From Streptomyces blattellae (GTDB lineage: Bacteria > Actinomycetota > Actinomycetes > Streptomycetales > Streptomycetaceae), in the NCBI RefSeq assembly GCF_009709555.1, contig NZ_WJBG01000182.1:101413-165412 (forward strand): a DNA stretch of 64,000 nucleotides, written 5' to 3'. Shown here one piece after another: positions 8,017 through 16,468 of the stretch. Position 1 is the first letter of the stretch. Every line of letters starts with the position of its first letter. Made by a program: the position numbers and the translations under genes. The notes under the pieces were generated by a model. The model had not been told where the DNA came from. It saw only the letters and a program-made list of their open reading frames with translations, and ran no database searches.

Positions 8017-9405
8017 ATGCCACGTGGACGTCACCGCCATTCCCCGCCCTTGCACAGGCTCCTGCCTCCGTCGGCGATCGCAGGCGTCTCGGTCGTCTGC
8101 GCGCTCGGCCCCTGGGTGTTCTCCGAAGCGACGGTGCTCCGGGGTCTGGCCGCGGCCGCCGCGGCGACGGCGGTCATCGGCGCGGTCGTGCTGCGCCGTT
8201 GGGACACGCAGGCCGGCAAGCAGGTCGCCGACCTCACGCGCGCGCGTGCGAGCGACGAGTGGCGCTACGAGGAGCGCGTCGCCGAACTTGAGACGGACCT
8301 TGAGGAGTCCCGCGCGCTGCGCGTCAAGCTGGAGCAGCGGCTGCGCGCGAAGCGTACGGAGCTGGCCGGACTGCGCAATGAGCACGCGGCGTTGCTGCGC
8401 CGGTACGCCACCGCGGAGACCGAGCGCGCGAGCGCCCTGGAGGGCCGCCGCCTGCTGGAGATAGAGACCACCACGCCGGTCCGCGCACTGCCGCCCGTGC
8501 CGTCGCAGGCGAACGCTCCCGAGGAGGAGACCGAGGCGGTGGCTGCCTCGGGCGAGTCCACCGAGTCCGCCGCCGGGTCCGCCACCGAGTCGGTCGCCGA
8601 GTCGGTGAAGGCTGTCGAGGCCGCGCAGGCCGGACAGGCCGGACAGGCTGAACAGCCCGCACAGGATGAACAGGCCGGGCAGGACGAACAGGATGAACAG
8701 GCCGGGCAGGTCGAGCCGGTGGCTCCCGCGGTCTTCTCGCCGGAGGGGTCCAAGCTTTTCCTGCGCGCCAAGGTGGCGTTGGCGAAGTTGGACGCGGACA
8801 GCGCGCCCAAGGGAGACGCCGAGGCCGCGCCCAAGGGGGACGCTGACGGTGCCTCCAAGGGGGACGCCGAGAGTGCCTCCAAGGATGGCGACGACAGTGC
8901 CTCCAAGGGTTCCCCCGACGACGACGGCTCGCCCAAGGGCGGTGCGCCGGTCGCGCAGGAGCCGGTGAAGGCCGGTGCGGGGGACGCCGCGCAGGAGGAC
9001 GAAGCGCAGGGGAAGCCCGAGGCGGTCGACGGGCACGAGCGCGCGGCCGCCACCTCCACGGGCAAGGCGGCCCAGTCCGCGCAGCAGCCCTCCGGGCACT
9101 TCACGGTGCCGACCGCGGTGGCCGTCGTACCGGCGTCGCCCGTGCGGCGTCCGGCGGTCGAGGGCGGCTTCGACTTCTTCGGTACGAAGACGGAGTCGGC
9201 GTCCGCCGCGCTGGAAGCCGTGCAGAACGAGGACCTCGCCGATGTCGTGGGCCAGGAGGCGCTCGCGCTCCACAAGGCGGAGACCGAGGCGGAGTTCAAG
9301 CCGGCGGACGCGGAGTCGCGCGGTGTCGGGCAGGTCATCGACCTGACGGCGCACGACGAGACGGAACACATCGACCTGCAGGGGCTGCGGAGCGCGGCCT
9401 CCTGA
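8017..9405 (+). CDS. Membrane-anchored coiled-coil protein with acidic, repetitive tail
   Basis: Unrecognised 462-aa protein. Two hydrophobic segments lie near residues 18-33 and 39-58. A long heptad-like region (about 60-145, RVAELETDLEESRALRVKLE and on) should form a coiled coil. The middle is low-complexity: Gln/Ala/Gly/Asp-Glu runs (QAGQAGQAEQPAQDEQAGQ) and repeats of the form SKGDAESA / PKGDAEAA. A conserved-looking C-terminal end (GGFDFFGT, VIDLTAHDETEHIDLQ) follows. The internal repeats suggest length polymorphism. It is divergent from folP across a 292-bp promoter region. A role in envelope organisation is possible but unproven. Confidence 0.75.
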   Translation: MPRGRHRHSPPLHRLLPPSAIAGVSVVCALGPWVFSEATVLRGLAAAAAATAVIGAVVLRRWDTQAGKQVADLTRARASDEWRYEERVAELETDLEESRALRVKLEQRLRAKRTELAGLRNEHAALLRRYATAETERASALEGRRLLEIETTTPVRALPPVPSQANAPEEETEAVAASGESTESAAGSATESVAESVKAVEAAQAGQAGQAEQPAQDEQAGQDEQDEQAGQVEPVAPAVFSPEGSKLFLRAKVALAKLDADSAPKGDAEAAPKGDADGASKGDAESASKDGDDSASKGSPDDDGSPKGGAPVAQEPVKAGAGDAAQEDEAQGKPEAVDGHERAAATSTGKAAQSAQQPSGHFTVPTAVAVVPASPVRRPAVEGGFDFFGTKTESASAALEAVQNEDLADVVGQEALALHKAETEAEFKPADAESRGVGQVIDLTAHDETEHIDLQGLRSAAS

Positions 9406-9427
9406 CCTCCGGCCGGCCCGTCACGGC

Positions 9428-10762
9428 CTACGGCTGTGCCATCCACCGGTCCGGCCGCGCGTCCCTGCGCCCCGTGCGTGACCGCTCCGCCTGCCCGCGC
9501 AGCAGCTCCGCCGCCTCCTCGGCGTCCCGCAGCCGCGCTGTGACGGTCTTGTTGGCGCCCGTGTCCACGTGCACGTCCGCAAGTCGCCAGGCACGCCTCC
9601 AGGGCCCCTGAGCCAGCCGTACGCTCTGCACCTTCGCGTGCGGCACCAGAGCCAGCCGCCGCCGCAGGAGCCCGTGCCGGGAGGCGAACACGGTGTCGGT
9701 GACCGCGATGCCGTAGCCGCGCCACCACAGGGGCAGACACCGGCCGGCGCGGCGCGGCGGCCGGGAGAGGGACGGCGGCACCGTCACTCCGGGCAGCACG
9801 CGCGCGATGACGGCCTCGGCGATCTCGCGCGGAGCGACCGGCAGCAGCATGGAGTTGGCGGAACCGGCGACGTCCAGCTCGACCCGTACCCAGCCCCGCC
9901 GCCGCCACAGCAGCGGCTCCACGATCCGTACGGTCTGCACGCGCCCCGGCGGCACCGTCTCATGGACGCGGTCCAGCAGGCCGCGGTCGATGCGCAGCCC
10001 GTCCGGGGACTCGGCGACCGTCCAGTCGTACTCCGCGACGAACCGCCCCACGCTGCTCGCACCCGCCGCGCCGAGCAGCGGCAGGCCGACCGCGAGAACC
10101 GTCCACACGCTGTCGGTGGCGAGCCATATCAGCGGCGGTACGCAGAGTGCGGCGGCGAGGGTGCCCCAGGTCGCGCCGGTCAGCACGAGGGACACCGCGA
10201 GTACGCCGGGGGGCGTGCGCAGCAGCTCCTGCGCCGGTGCTTCCCCGACTTCGTGCGCCGTCTCGGGCGCGAAACCCGCGGCACGCGCGAGCAGTTCGGC
10301 GCGCAGCGTGCGTGCCTCGTCCGCGCCGAGGAAGGCCAGCTCGTCCTTCTTGTCCGCGCCGATGACGTCGAGTTTGAGCTTGGCGACGCCCGCGATCCGC
10401 GCGAGCAGCGGCTGGGTGACGTCGACGGCCTGGATGCGTTCGAGCCGGATGTGCGCGGCACGCCGGTACAACAGGCCGGTACGGATGCGCAGTTCGGTGT
10501 CGGTCACCGCGAAGTGCGTGAACCACCAGGTCAGAAAGCCGTACAGGGCGGCGGCCGGGACGAACACGGCGAGCGCGATCAGCAGCGTGGTCGTCGTCAG
10601 CCTGGTCAGCTGGCGCTGCGCCTGGTCGGGGTCGTGCAACGCCCACCCGATGATCACGGTGACCGGCGCCCACGCCCGCCTGAGCGGCGTCACGGGATGC
10701 AGCCGCCGTTCGGTCACGGCTGCCTTCTCGCGTACGGCGCCGTCGACGCCCGGCGCCGTCAC
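9428..10762 (-). CDS. PH-domain (bPH2/YdbT-type) membrane protein, large subunit
   Basis: A 444-aa membrane protein with duplicated DUF304-type (bPH2) domains. Hydrophobic pairs (LLIALAVFVPAAALYGFLTW and LAVSLVLTGATWGTLAAALC, then VWTVLAVGLPLLGAAGA) are followed by PH-like strands such as VTDTELRIRTGLLYRRAAHI, RVQTVRIVEPLLWRRRGWV and HAKVQSVRL. GTG 10762 is chosen because it overlaps the upstream gene's stop (GTGA). With its partner it resembles the B. subtilis YdbS-YdbT pair, linked to resistance against some antimicrobial compounds. Function here is inferred. Confidence 0.82.
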   Translation of the reverse strand: MTAPGVDGAVREKAAVTERRLHPVTPLRRAWAPVTVIIGWALHDPDQAQRQLTRLTTTTLLIALAVFVPAAALYGFLTWWFTHFAVTDTELRIRTGLLYRRAAHIRLERIQAVDVTQPLLARIAGVAKLKLDVIGADKKDELAFLGADEARTLRAELLARAAGFAPETAHEVGEAPAQELLRTPPGVLAVSLVLTGATWGTLAAALCVPPLIWLATDSVWTVLAVGLPLLGAAGASSVGRFVAEYDWTVAESPDGLRIDRGLLDRVHETVPPGRVQTVRIVEPLLWRRRGWVRVELDVAGSANSMLLPVAPREIAEAVIARVLPGVTVPPSLSRPPRRAGRCLPLWWRGYGIAVTDTVFASRHGLLRRRLALVPHAKVQSVRLAQGPWRRAWRLADVHVDTGANKTVTARLRDAEEAAELLRGQAERSRTGRRDARPDRWMAQP

Positions 10763-11262
10763 AGCCCCGCCGATCGTGCCTGGCCCAGTTCGGTCAGCCG
10801 GTCGCGCAGCCGTTCCGCCTCGACCGGATCGAGCCCCGGAATCGTCGCGTCGGTCGCGGCTGCCGCGGTGTGCAACTGCACGCTGGCCAGCCCGAAGTGC
10901 CGTTCGACGGGTCCGGAGGTGACCTCGACCAGCTGCATCCGCCCGTACGGCACGACGGTCAGCTCGCGCCACAGCACGCCCCGGCTGATCAGCAGGTCGT
11001 CGGCGCGCTCGGCGTACCGCCAGGAGCGCCAGTTGCGCTCGACCATCACCCAGCCCCCTGTCAGCAGGGCCAGCGGCAGCAGTGCGAACGCGGCCCACAC
11101 GGGACCCGCGAATACACCGAGCAGCACGCCGGTGGCCGCCGTCAGCAGCCCCAGCCACACCGCCAGCAACCACCGGCGCATCCGCAGCAGTCCCGGCGGC
11201 AGCCCGGTCCAGGCCGGCTCGACCCCTGCCGCCTCCGGGTTCTCCCGGCTCCCCGTCTCCAT
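10759..11262 (-). CDS. PH-domain (bPH2/YdbS-type) membrane protein, small subunit
   Basis: A 167-aa protein with two membrane helices (LLAVWLGLLTAATGVLLGVF and VWAAFALLPLALLTGGWVMV) and one bPH2 domain (DDLLISRGVLWRELTVVPYG, RMQLVEVTSGPVERHFGLAS, VQLHTAAAATDATIPGL). First gene of a two-gene operon with the larger PH-domain protein, overlapping it by 4 nt. Its ATG at 11262 is only 31 bp from the divergent ATG at 11294, so either the promoter lies inside that gap and the opposite gene, or the true start is downstream (for example the Met of MRRWLLAVW). Confidence 0.82.
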   Translation of the reverse strand: METGSRENPEAAGVEPAWTGLPPGLLRMRRWLLAVWLGLLTAATGVLLGVFAGPVWAAFALLPLALLTGGWVMVERNWRSWRYAERADDLLISRGVLWRELTVVPYGRMQLVEVTSGPVERHFGLASVQLHTAAAATDATIPGLDPVEAERLRDRLTELGQARSAGL

Positions 11263-11293
11263 GCGGCAAGCCTACGTAGGGGAGACTGGGGCC

Positions 11294-12445
11294 ATGACTC
11301 CTACGACGGAGACCACGGTCGGTATCGGCGGTGCCGCGGAGAGCACCGACATGGTGCTCAACATCGGGCCCCAGCACCCGTCCACGCACGGGGTGCTGCG
11401 GCTGCGGCTCACCCTCGACGGGGAGCGCATCACGCACGCGGAGCCCGTCATCGGTTATATGCACCGTGGCGCGGAGAAGCTCTTCGAGGCGCGCGACTAC
11501 CGCCAGATCATCATGCTCGCCAACCGCCACGACTGGCTGTCGGCCTTCTCGAACGAGCTGGGTGTGGTCCTCGCCGTGGAGCGCATGCTCGGCATGGAGG
11601 TCCCGCCGCGCGCGGTGTGGACGCGCACGCTGCTCGCGGAGCTGAACCGGGTGCTCAACCACCTGATGTTCCTGGGCTCGTACCCGCTGGAGCTGGGCGG
11701 GATCACTCCGATCTTCTACGCCTTCACCGAGCGTGAGGAACTCCAGCACGTCATGGAGGAGGTCTCCGGCGGGCGCATGCACTACATGTTCAACCGCGTC
11801 GGCGGCCTCAAGGAGGACCTGCCCGCGGGATGGACGTCACGCGCGCGTGCCTGCGTCGCGGCCCTGCGCTCCCGTATGGACCGCTTCGACGACCTGGTCC
11901 TCGGCAACGAGATCTTCCGCGGGCGCACGCGCGGGGTGGGCGTGCTCGCGCCCGAGACCGTGCACGCGTACGGCGTGAGCGGGCCGATCGCGCGCGCCTC
12001 CGGCGTCGACTTCGACCTGCGGCGCGACGAGCCCTACCTCGCGTACGGCGAACTCCAGGACACCCTGGAAGTCGTCACCCGGAAGGAAGGCGACTGCCTC
12101 GCCCGCTTCGAGTGCCTCCTGGCGCAGACCCACAACTCCCTGGACCTCGCCGACGCCTGCCTGGACCGGCTCGCCGAACTGCCGGCCGGCCCGGTCAACC
12201 AGCGGCTCCCCAAGGTCCTCAAGGCGCCCGAGGGCCACACCTACGCCTGGACCGAGAACCCGCTCGGCATCAACGGCTACTACCTCGTCAGCAAGGGCGA
12301 GAAGACGCCGTACCGGATGAAGCTGCGGTCGGCGTCGTACAACAACATCCAGGCGCTGGTGGAGCTGCTGCCGGGGACGCTGGTCGCGGACATGGTGGCG
12401 ATCTTGGGGTCGCTGTTCTTCGTGGTCGGGGACATCGACAAGTGA
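11294..12445 (+). CDS. nuoD2: Orphan NuoD-like NADH dehydrogenase subunit
   Basis: A 383-aa homologue of the 49-kDa/NuoD subunit of respiratory complex I, standing alone outside a nuo operon; Streptomyces are known to carry such an extra copy. Family marks: LNIGPQHPSTHGVLRLRL, IGYMHRGAEKL, LNRVLNHLMFLGSYPLELGG, MHYMFNRVGGLKEDLP, RGVGVLAPE and the C-terminal PYRMKLRSASYNNIQAL. The arginine next to the N2-cluster region of complex I is present (R78 in ANRHDW), and no [NiFe] cysteine pairs are seen, as expected for NuoD. It is divergent from the PH-domain pair and convergent with a MidA-type methyltransferase. Confidence 0.9.
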   Translation: MTPTTETTVGIGGAAESTDMVLNIGPQHPSTHGVLRLRLTLDGERITHAEPVIGYMHRGAEKLFEARDYRQIIMLANRHDWLSAFSNELGVVLAVERMLGMEVPPRAVWTRTLLAELNRVLNHLMFLGSYPLELGGITPIFYAFTEREELQHVMEEVSGGRMHYMFNRVGGLKEDLPAGWTSRARACVAALRSRMDRFDDLVLGNEIFRGRTRGVGVLAPETVHAYGVSGPIARASGVDFDLRRDEPYLAYGELQDTLEVVTRKEGDCLARFECLLAQTHNSLDLADACLDRLAELPAGPVNQRLPKVLKAPEGHTYAWTENPLGINGYYLVSKGEKTPYRMKLRSASYNNIQALVELLPGTLVADMVAILGSLFFVVGDIDK

Positions 12446-12448
12446 GGA

Positions 12449-12482
12449 GCCCCTACACGTAGGAGTTCCTATGTGCAGGGGC
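12449..12482. terminator. Bidirectional hairpin between nuoD2 and the methyltransferase gene
   Basis: Arms at 12449-12464 and 12467-12482 pair at 15 of 16 positions (one G-T wobble, one mismatch) around a 2-nt loop. The hairpin begins just after the nuoD2 stop and overlaps the stop of the convergent gene, so it can terminate both. Confidence 0.75.
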
Positions 12483-13509
12483 CCTGGTTGAGCGGGTTCG
12501 GAATTCCAACCGGCTGCACCAGCCATCCGAAGTCGCCGAGACCGCCGAGTGCGGTGAGCTCGGCGCCCTCTCCCGCGTTCGCGAGGGCGCGCACATAGGC
12601 CGCGGGATGTGTGGTCGCCAGCGCGAGTGGGGGGCGTGCGCCTGCGATGCCCAGGGCACGCAGTGCTTCGCGCTGGCGCAGGAGGAGTGCGCCGGAGTGT
12701 GTGCTCGGGGATGCGCCGGCAAGCGCGTCGAGGGGCGCACACGCGTCCAGCGCCACATGCGCCGTTATGTCACACGACCCGTCCGGCACGGGCCGCGTCT
12801 CGCGCCCCTCCCGGAAGCCGGTGAGGGTGCCGAACGGCGGGCGGGTCTCCGCCGTGTGCACGTAGTCCACGGCGACCGCGAGTCCCCGGTCGAGCGTCGC
12901 GACCGCCGACGCCCAGGCCTCGTCCCGGGGCAGCCCGATCTCGGCCCGCAGCCCCTCCTCGGCCGACAGCGGCCACCACCGGCCGAGCCACTCCGCCTCC
13001 GCACCGGAGACGGGCTCCCCGAGCCGCTCAGTCCCGTCCTGGCGGACGAGTACCAGCCGCGGTACGCCCGAGGAGTCGACCTCGGCCACCTCCACGGGCA
13101 CGTTGTCCAGCCACTCGTTGGCGAAGAGCAGCCCGGCGGTGCCCTGCGGGGGCGCGCTGACCCACTCGATACGGTGATCCAGGCCCGCGGGACGGTCGGC
13201 GACTTCGACGGCGCACGCGCGCGTGCGGGCGGCCACGCCGGCGGGCAGCGCGGCCAGCACGCCGCTGACAAGCTCCCCGCGCCCCGCCCCCATGTCGACG
13301 AAGCCGAGCGACTCGGGTCCGCCCAGTGCTTCGTCGACCAGGCACAGCAGCCGGGCCACGGCCCCGGCGAAGAGCGGCGACGCGTGCACGGACGTACGGA
13401 AGTGGCCGGCCGGGCCCTCCGGCCTGCGGTAGAAGCCGTCCGGCCCGTACAGGGCCGCCTCGGTCGCCGCCCGCCAACCGCGCCAGTGCCCCGCTGTCTC
13501 GTCCGTCAC
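12469..13509 (-). CDS. MidA/NDUFAF7-family SAM-dependent methyltransferase
   Basis: A 346-aa class I methyltransferase of the COG1565 (MidA/NDUFAF7, formerly DUF185) family. The family N-terminus is visible as ALYGPDGFYRRPEGPAGHFR then TSVHASPLFAGAVARLL. The SAM-binding glycine motif is VDMGAGRGELVSGVL, and the family motif ANEWLDNVPVE matches the ANEFFDxLPV block. In mitochondria NDUFAF7 dimethylates an arginine of NDUFS2, the NuoD homologue. Here the gene converges on an orphan nuoD, so a modification partnership is plausible but inferred. The C-terminus is less conserved than in mitochondrial members. Confidence 0.82.
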   Translation of the reverse strand: MTDETAGHWRGWRAATEAALYGPDGFYRRPEGPAGHFRTSVHASPLFAGAVARLLCLVDEALGGPESLGFVDMGAGRGELVSGVLAALPAGVAARTRACAVEVADRPAGLDHRIEWVSAPPQGTAGLLFANEWLDNVPVEVAEVDSSGVPRLVLVRQDGTERLGEPVSGAEAEWLGRWWPLSAEEGLRAEIGLPRDEAWASAVATLDRGLAVAVDYVHTAETRPPFGTLTGFREGRETRPVPDGSCDITAHVALDACAPLDALAGASPSTHSGALLLRQREALRALGIAGARPPLALATTHPAAYVRALANAGEGAELTALGGLGDFGWLVQPVGIPNPLNQGPCT

Positions 13510-13627
13510 GCCGCCAGGTTATGCGCACAGAGGAACGGAGCCTCCACCTTGTGGAGTACACGCACCCGATGCGTATCGACCCTCCGGTTGACCCCTGCAC
13601 GCATCCTGCTTCCCTACTCTGGGTTAC

Positions 13628-14842
13628 GTGCAGCGCCTCTACGACTTCCTCCGCAGACACCCGACATGGGTCGACGGCTTCTGGGCCGTCCTCCTTTTCG
13701 GGATCTCTGTGGTGAGCGAGGCCGTCCGGCACGAGGGCGGGCAGGACGCCACGGGCACCGACTCCGAGGCGGCCATCATCCCGGTCCTCCTCCTGTTGTG
13801 CCTGGTGATCGCGTTGCGGCGGCGCATGCCGGAGAAGATGCTGCTGCTCGCCATCGGGGTGGGAATGGCGCAGCTGGCGCTGAACGTGGCGACGACGCCC
13901 GCCAACTTCGCCTTTCTGGTGATCACCTACACCGTGGCCGCGACCGGCGCCCGCTGGGCCTCCAGGCTCACACTGGCCGTGAGCCTGATCGCCGCGCCCC
14001 TGGCACAGATGCGCTGGCCGGAAACGGAGTCCACCGCCCTGAGCAATGTGGCCCTGGTGGTCTTCCTGACGGTGCCGTTCATCCTCGCCTGGGTGCTCGG
14101 CGACTCGATCCGCACCCGCCGCGCCTACTACGAGCAGCTGGAGGAGCGCGCCACCCGGCTCGAAAGGGAGCGTGAGGCGCAGGCCAAGGTGGCGGTCGCC
14201 GCCGAACGCGCCCGGATCGCGCGCGAGCTGCACGACGTCGTCGCGCACAACGTCTCCGTGATGGTGGTGCAGGCCGACGGCGCCGCCTACGTCCTCGACG
14301 CCGCGCCCGACCAGACCAAGAAGGCCCTGGAGACGATCTCCTCCACCGGCCGCCAGGCCCTCGCCGAGATGCGCCGCCTGCTGGGCGTGCTGCGCACCGG
14401 TGAGCACCAGGAGAGCGGCGAGTACGTCCCACAGCCCGACGTCGAGCAGATCGACGAGCTGATCGAGCAGTGCCGCACCTCCGGACTGCCCGTCGACTTC
14501 AAGGTCGAGGGCACCCCGCGGCCGCTGCCCAGCGGCGTGGAGCTCACCGCGTACCGCATCGTGCAGGAAGCGCTCACCAACACCCGCAAGCACGGCGGGC
14601 CGAACGCGGGCGCCAGCGTCCGCCTGGTCTACTTCGACGACGGCCTCGGCCTGCTGGTCGAGGACGACGGCAAGGGCGCCCCGCACCAGCTGTGCGAGGA
14701 GGGCGGCGCCGACGGCCAGGGGCATGGCCTGATCGGGATGCGGGAACGGGTCGGTATGGTCGGCGGCACCCTGGACGCGGGCCCGCGCCCGGGCGGCGGC
14801 TTCCGCATCAGTGTGCTGCTCCCGCTCAAACCAGCGCTCTGA
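13628..14842 (+). CDS. NarL-type sensor histidine kinase
   Basis: A 404-aa membrane histidine kinase. Several hydrophobic segments (residues about 15-160) form an N-terminal sensor module with little extracytoplasmic loop. The HisKA_3 dimerisation box ERARIARELHDVVAHNVSVM places the phospho-accepting His at 202. The HATPase_c domain has the N box (IVQEALTNTRKHGG), a D box (EDDGKG) and the G box GHGLIGMRERVGMVGG. The start is a GTG at 13628 without a strong ribosome-binding site. The gene is 125 bp upstream of its likely cognate response regulator. The signal sensed is unknown. Confidence 0.9.
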   Translation: MQRLYDFLRRHPTWVDGFWAVLLFGISVVSEAVRHEGGQDATGTDSEAAIIPVLLLLCLVIALRRRMPEKMLLLAIGVGMAQLALNVATTPANFAFLVITYTVAATGARWASRLTLAVSLIAAPLAQMRWPETESTALSNVALVVFLTVPFILAWVLGDSIRTRRAYYEQLEERATRLEREREAQAKVAVAAERARIARELHDVVAHNVSVMVVQADGAAYVLDAAPDQTKKALETISSTGRQALAEMRRLLGVLRTGEHQESGEYVPQPDVEQIDELIEQCRTSGLPVDFKVEGTPRPLPSGVELTAYRIVQEALTNTRKHGGPNAGASVRLVYFDDGLGLLVEDDGKGAPHQLCEEGGADGQGHGLIGMRERVGMVGGTLDAGPRPGGGFRISVLLPLKPAL

Positions 14843-14967
14843 CGCCGACGCGCGCGCCCTGCTGACACCTGTCACGCCCCCGCGGACGCCCCAGCGGACG
14901 CGGACGTAGACGTAGACGCAGGCCGACGAGACTTCAGACGAGACAGACGAGAACGGAAGAGGCCCCG

Positions 14968-15639
14968 ATGACGATCCGCGTGATGCTCGTCGACGACCAG
15001 GTGCTGCTGCGCACCGGGTTCCGGATGGTGCTTGCCGCACAGCCGGACATGGAGGTCGTCGCGGAGGCGGGCGACGGCGTCGAGGCGCTTCAGGCGTTGC
15101 TCTCGACCCCCGTCGACGTGGTGCTGATGGACGTACGCATGCCGAAGCTCGACGGCGTGGAGGCCACGCGCCGCATCTGCGCCGAACCCGACGCGCCGAA
15201 GGTGCTGATCCTGACCACCTTCGACCTCGACGAGTACGCCTTCTCGGGGCTGAAGGCGGGCGCGTCCGGCTTCATGCTCAAGGACGTGCCGCCGGGCGAG
15301 CTGCTGACCGCGATCCGGTCCGTGCACAGCGGTGACGCCGTCGTGGCTCCCTCGACGACCCGGCGCCTGCTCGACCGGTTCGCGCCGATGCTGCCCAGCG
15401 CCGGCAAGGGGCCGGAGCACAAGGAGCTGGATCGGCTCACCGACCGCGAGCGCGAGGTCATGGTGCTGGTCGCGCAGGGGCTGTCCAACGGGGAGATCGC
15501 GGCCCGGCTGGTGCTGTCCGAGGCGACCATCAAGACGCATGTCGGCCGCATCCTCACCAAGCTGGGGCTGCGGGACCGGGTCCAGGTGGTGGTCCTGGCG
15601 TACGAGACGGGGCTGGTGCGGGCCGGCGGACACGGCTGA
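14968..15639 (+). CDS. NarL/FixJ-family response regulator
   Basis: A 223-aa DNA-binding response regulator. The receiver domain has the acidic pair D9-D10, phospho-acceptor D55 (VVLMDVRMP), T/S in LILTTFD and the conserved Lys in FMLKD. The C-terminal LuxR-type helix-turn-helix is LTDREREVMVLVAQGLSNGE then IAARLVLSEATIKTHVGRIL. It follows the histidine kinase at 13628 and is its likely partner. Targets are unknown. The ATG at 14968 has GAAGAGG about 7 nt upstream. Confidence 0.92.
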   Translation: MTIRVMLVDDQVLLRTGFRMVLAAQPDMEVVAEAGDGVEALQALLSTPVDVVLMDVRMPKLDGVEATRRICAEPDAPKVLILTTFDLDEYAFSGLKAGASGFMLKDVPPGELLTAIRSVHSGDAVVAPSTTRRLLDRFAPMLPSAGKGPEHKELDRLTDREREVMVLVAQGLSNGEIAARLVLSEATIKTHVGRILTKLGLRDRVQVVVLAYETGLVRAGGHG

Positions 15640-15670
15640 CCGCGGGCGCGGGCCTCGGTAGGGTCTGCGC

Positions 15671-15938
15671 ATGCTTTTGTGGATCAACGGCCTTTCGGGG
15701 GTGGCGATCCGTCGAGAAACTGCCCGCACACGAGATTCAGCGGCGTCTGCCCGGCAGCGTCGTCTGCGATCCCGAGTACGTCGGCTTCGGCCTGAATCGC
15801 ACGCTGCCGCCCCGACTGCGCGGGGACTTCCAGGACTTGGCCTCGTGGCGGCAGGGTGTCGTCGAGGTCCTCGATCTCGCCCTCACCGAACACGACGGCG
15901 TGGTGATCGCACCCATGACGGTCACCGACTCCGGCTAC
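15671..15938 (+). pseudogene. Broken TmrB-like/AAA ATPase gene, 5' fragment
   Basis: The start MLLWING is intact and matches the opening of a small P-loop ATPase family (expected MLLWINGPFGGGKTQTAHE). One base is missing right after it and the P-loop lysine region is scrambled, so the Walker A motif is lost. From about 15735 the sequence is readable again in another frame as HEIQRRLPGSVVCDPEYVGF, DFQDLASWRQGVVEVLDLAL and GVVIAPMTVTDSGY. The remaining C-terminal two-thirds are absent and IS200/IS605-like sequence begins. The recalled family consensus is from memory, so the exact frameshift position should be treated as approximate. Confidence 0.7.
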
Positions 15939-15940
15939 CG

Positions 15941-16212
15941 AACTCTTGCCCAGTGCTCCACCCTTCGGGGTGGAGGTGTAGGGCATCTTGACCCCGGCGG
16001 CCCGGAGGGGCGCAGCGCCACTGCTGAAGCCGCCTTGTCCGACAACGTAGTTGGCGGACCTACCGCCGGACGGGCGGGAAGTGACGCCTGTGGAGGCCCG
16101 TGCAAGACCGATCTCCCCGGAGACCGGCAGGCGCCTGTGAAGCAGGAACCCGTGGTGGTACCGCGAAGCGGTACGGACCGGAATCTCCAGCCCTCAGGCT
16201 GGAGAGGGCGTC
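15941..16212 (+). mobile_element. IS200/IS605-type (tnpB/IS1341-like) element remnant with omega-RNA-like 3' end
   Basis: The segment reads in frame as AGRAGSDACGG and later APVKQEP, which resemble the conserved tail of actinobacterial TnpB proteins. The 3' end has two perfect hairpins: GTACCGC/GCGGTAC (16158-16174) and TCTCCAGCC/GGCTGGAGA with a 4-nt loop (16184-16205), followed by GGGCGTCA. This is the architecture of the right end and guide-RNA scaffold of such elements. At the left, a hairpin with a UUCG loop (15956-15975, outer arms to 15947-15985) could be the left end. Almost all of tnpB is missing, so this is a non-autonomous remnant or a decayed copy. Confidence 0.65.
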
Positions 16213-16422
16213 ACCTGAGCAGGGCTTCCAGGAAGTCGCTGCCGAGCCGGGCCACCGCCGTGACGTCCAGCTGGTACAGGACATACCGCCCACGCCGCCG
16301 GGTGGTGATCAGGCCCGCCTTCTTCAGCACGCTGAGATGCCGGGATATCTCGGGGGCCGTCATGCCGTGGATCTGCACGAGCTCGCTCGTGGTGTACGTG
16401 CTGCGGGCCAGGTTCCGGAACC
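16211..16422 (-). pseudogene. N-terminally truncated ArsR-type regulator
   Basis: The reverse strand encodes NLARSTYTTSELVQIHGMTA, then PEISRHLSVLKKAGLITTRR and RGRYVLYQLDVTAVARLGSD, ending FLEALLR-stop. This is the winged helix-turn-helix end of an ArsR-like regulator. Upstream (towards 16422) the reading runs into an 8-bp minisatellite encoding SRFLGFSVSRF and then unrelated sequence; the N-terminal half is gone. Its stop codon touches the IS remnant. It is most simply explained by a deletion between short repeats. A short product (99 aa from an ATG at 16510) is possible but unlikely to function normally. Confidence 0.65.
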
Positions 16423-16468
16423 GAGAAACCGAGAAACCGAGAAACCGAGAAGGCGAGAAGGCGAGAAG
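16421..16468. repeat. 8-bp minisatellite at a deletion joint
   Basis: Six consecutive 8-bp units: CCGAGAAA three times, CCGAGAAG once, GCGAGAAG twice, followed by a degenerate GCGATCCG. It lies exactly between the truncated ArsR-type gene and the start of a small forward gene. Confidence 0.9.

Noticed and set aside
9569..12445. A 958-residue open frame covering the PH-domain genes and nuoD2 on the forward strand
   Set aside because: Only the last 383 codons are homologous (NuoD). The first part is the antisense of the two PH-domain genes, an effect of high G+C.
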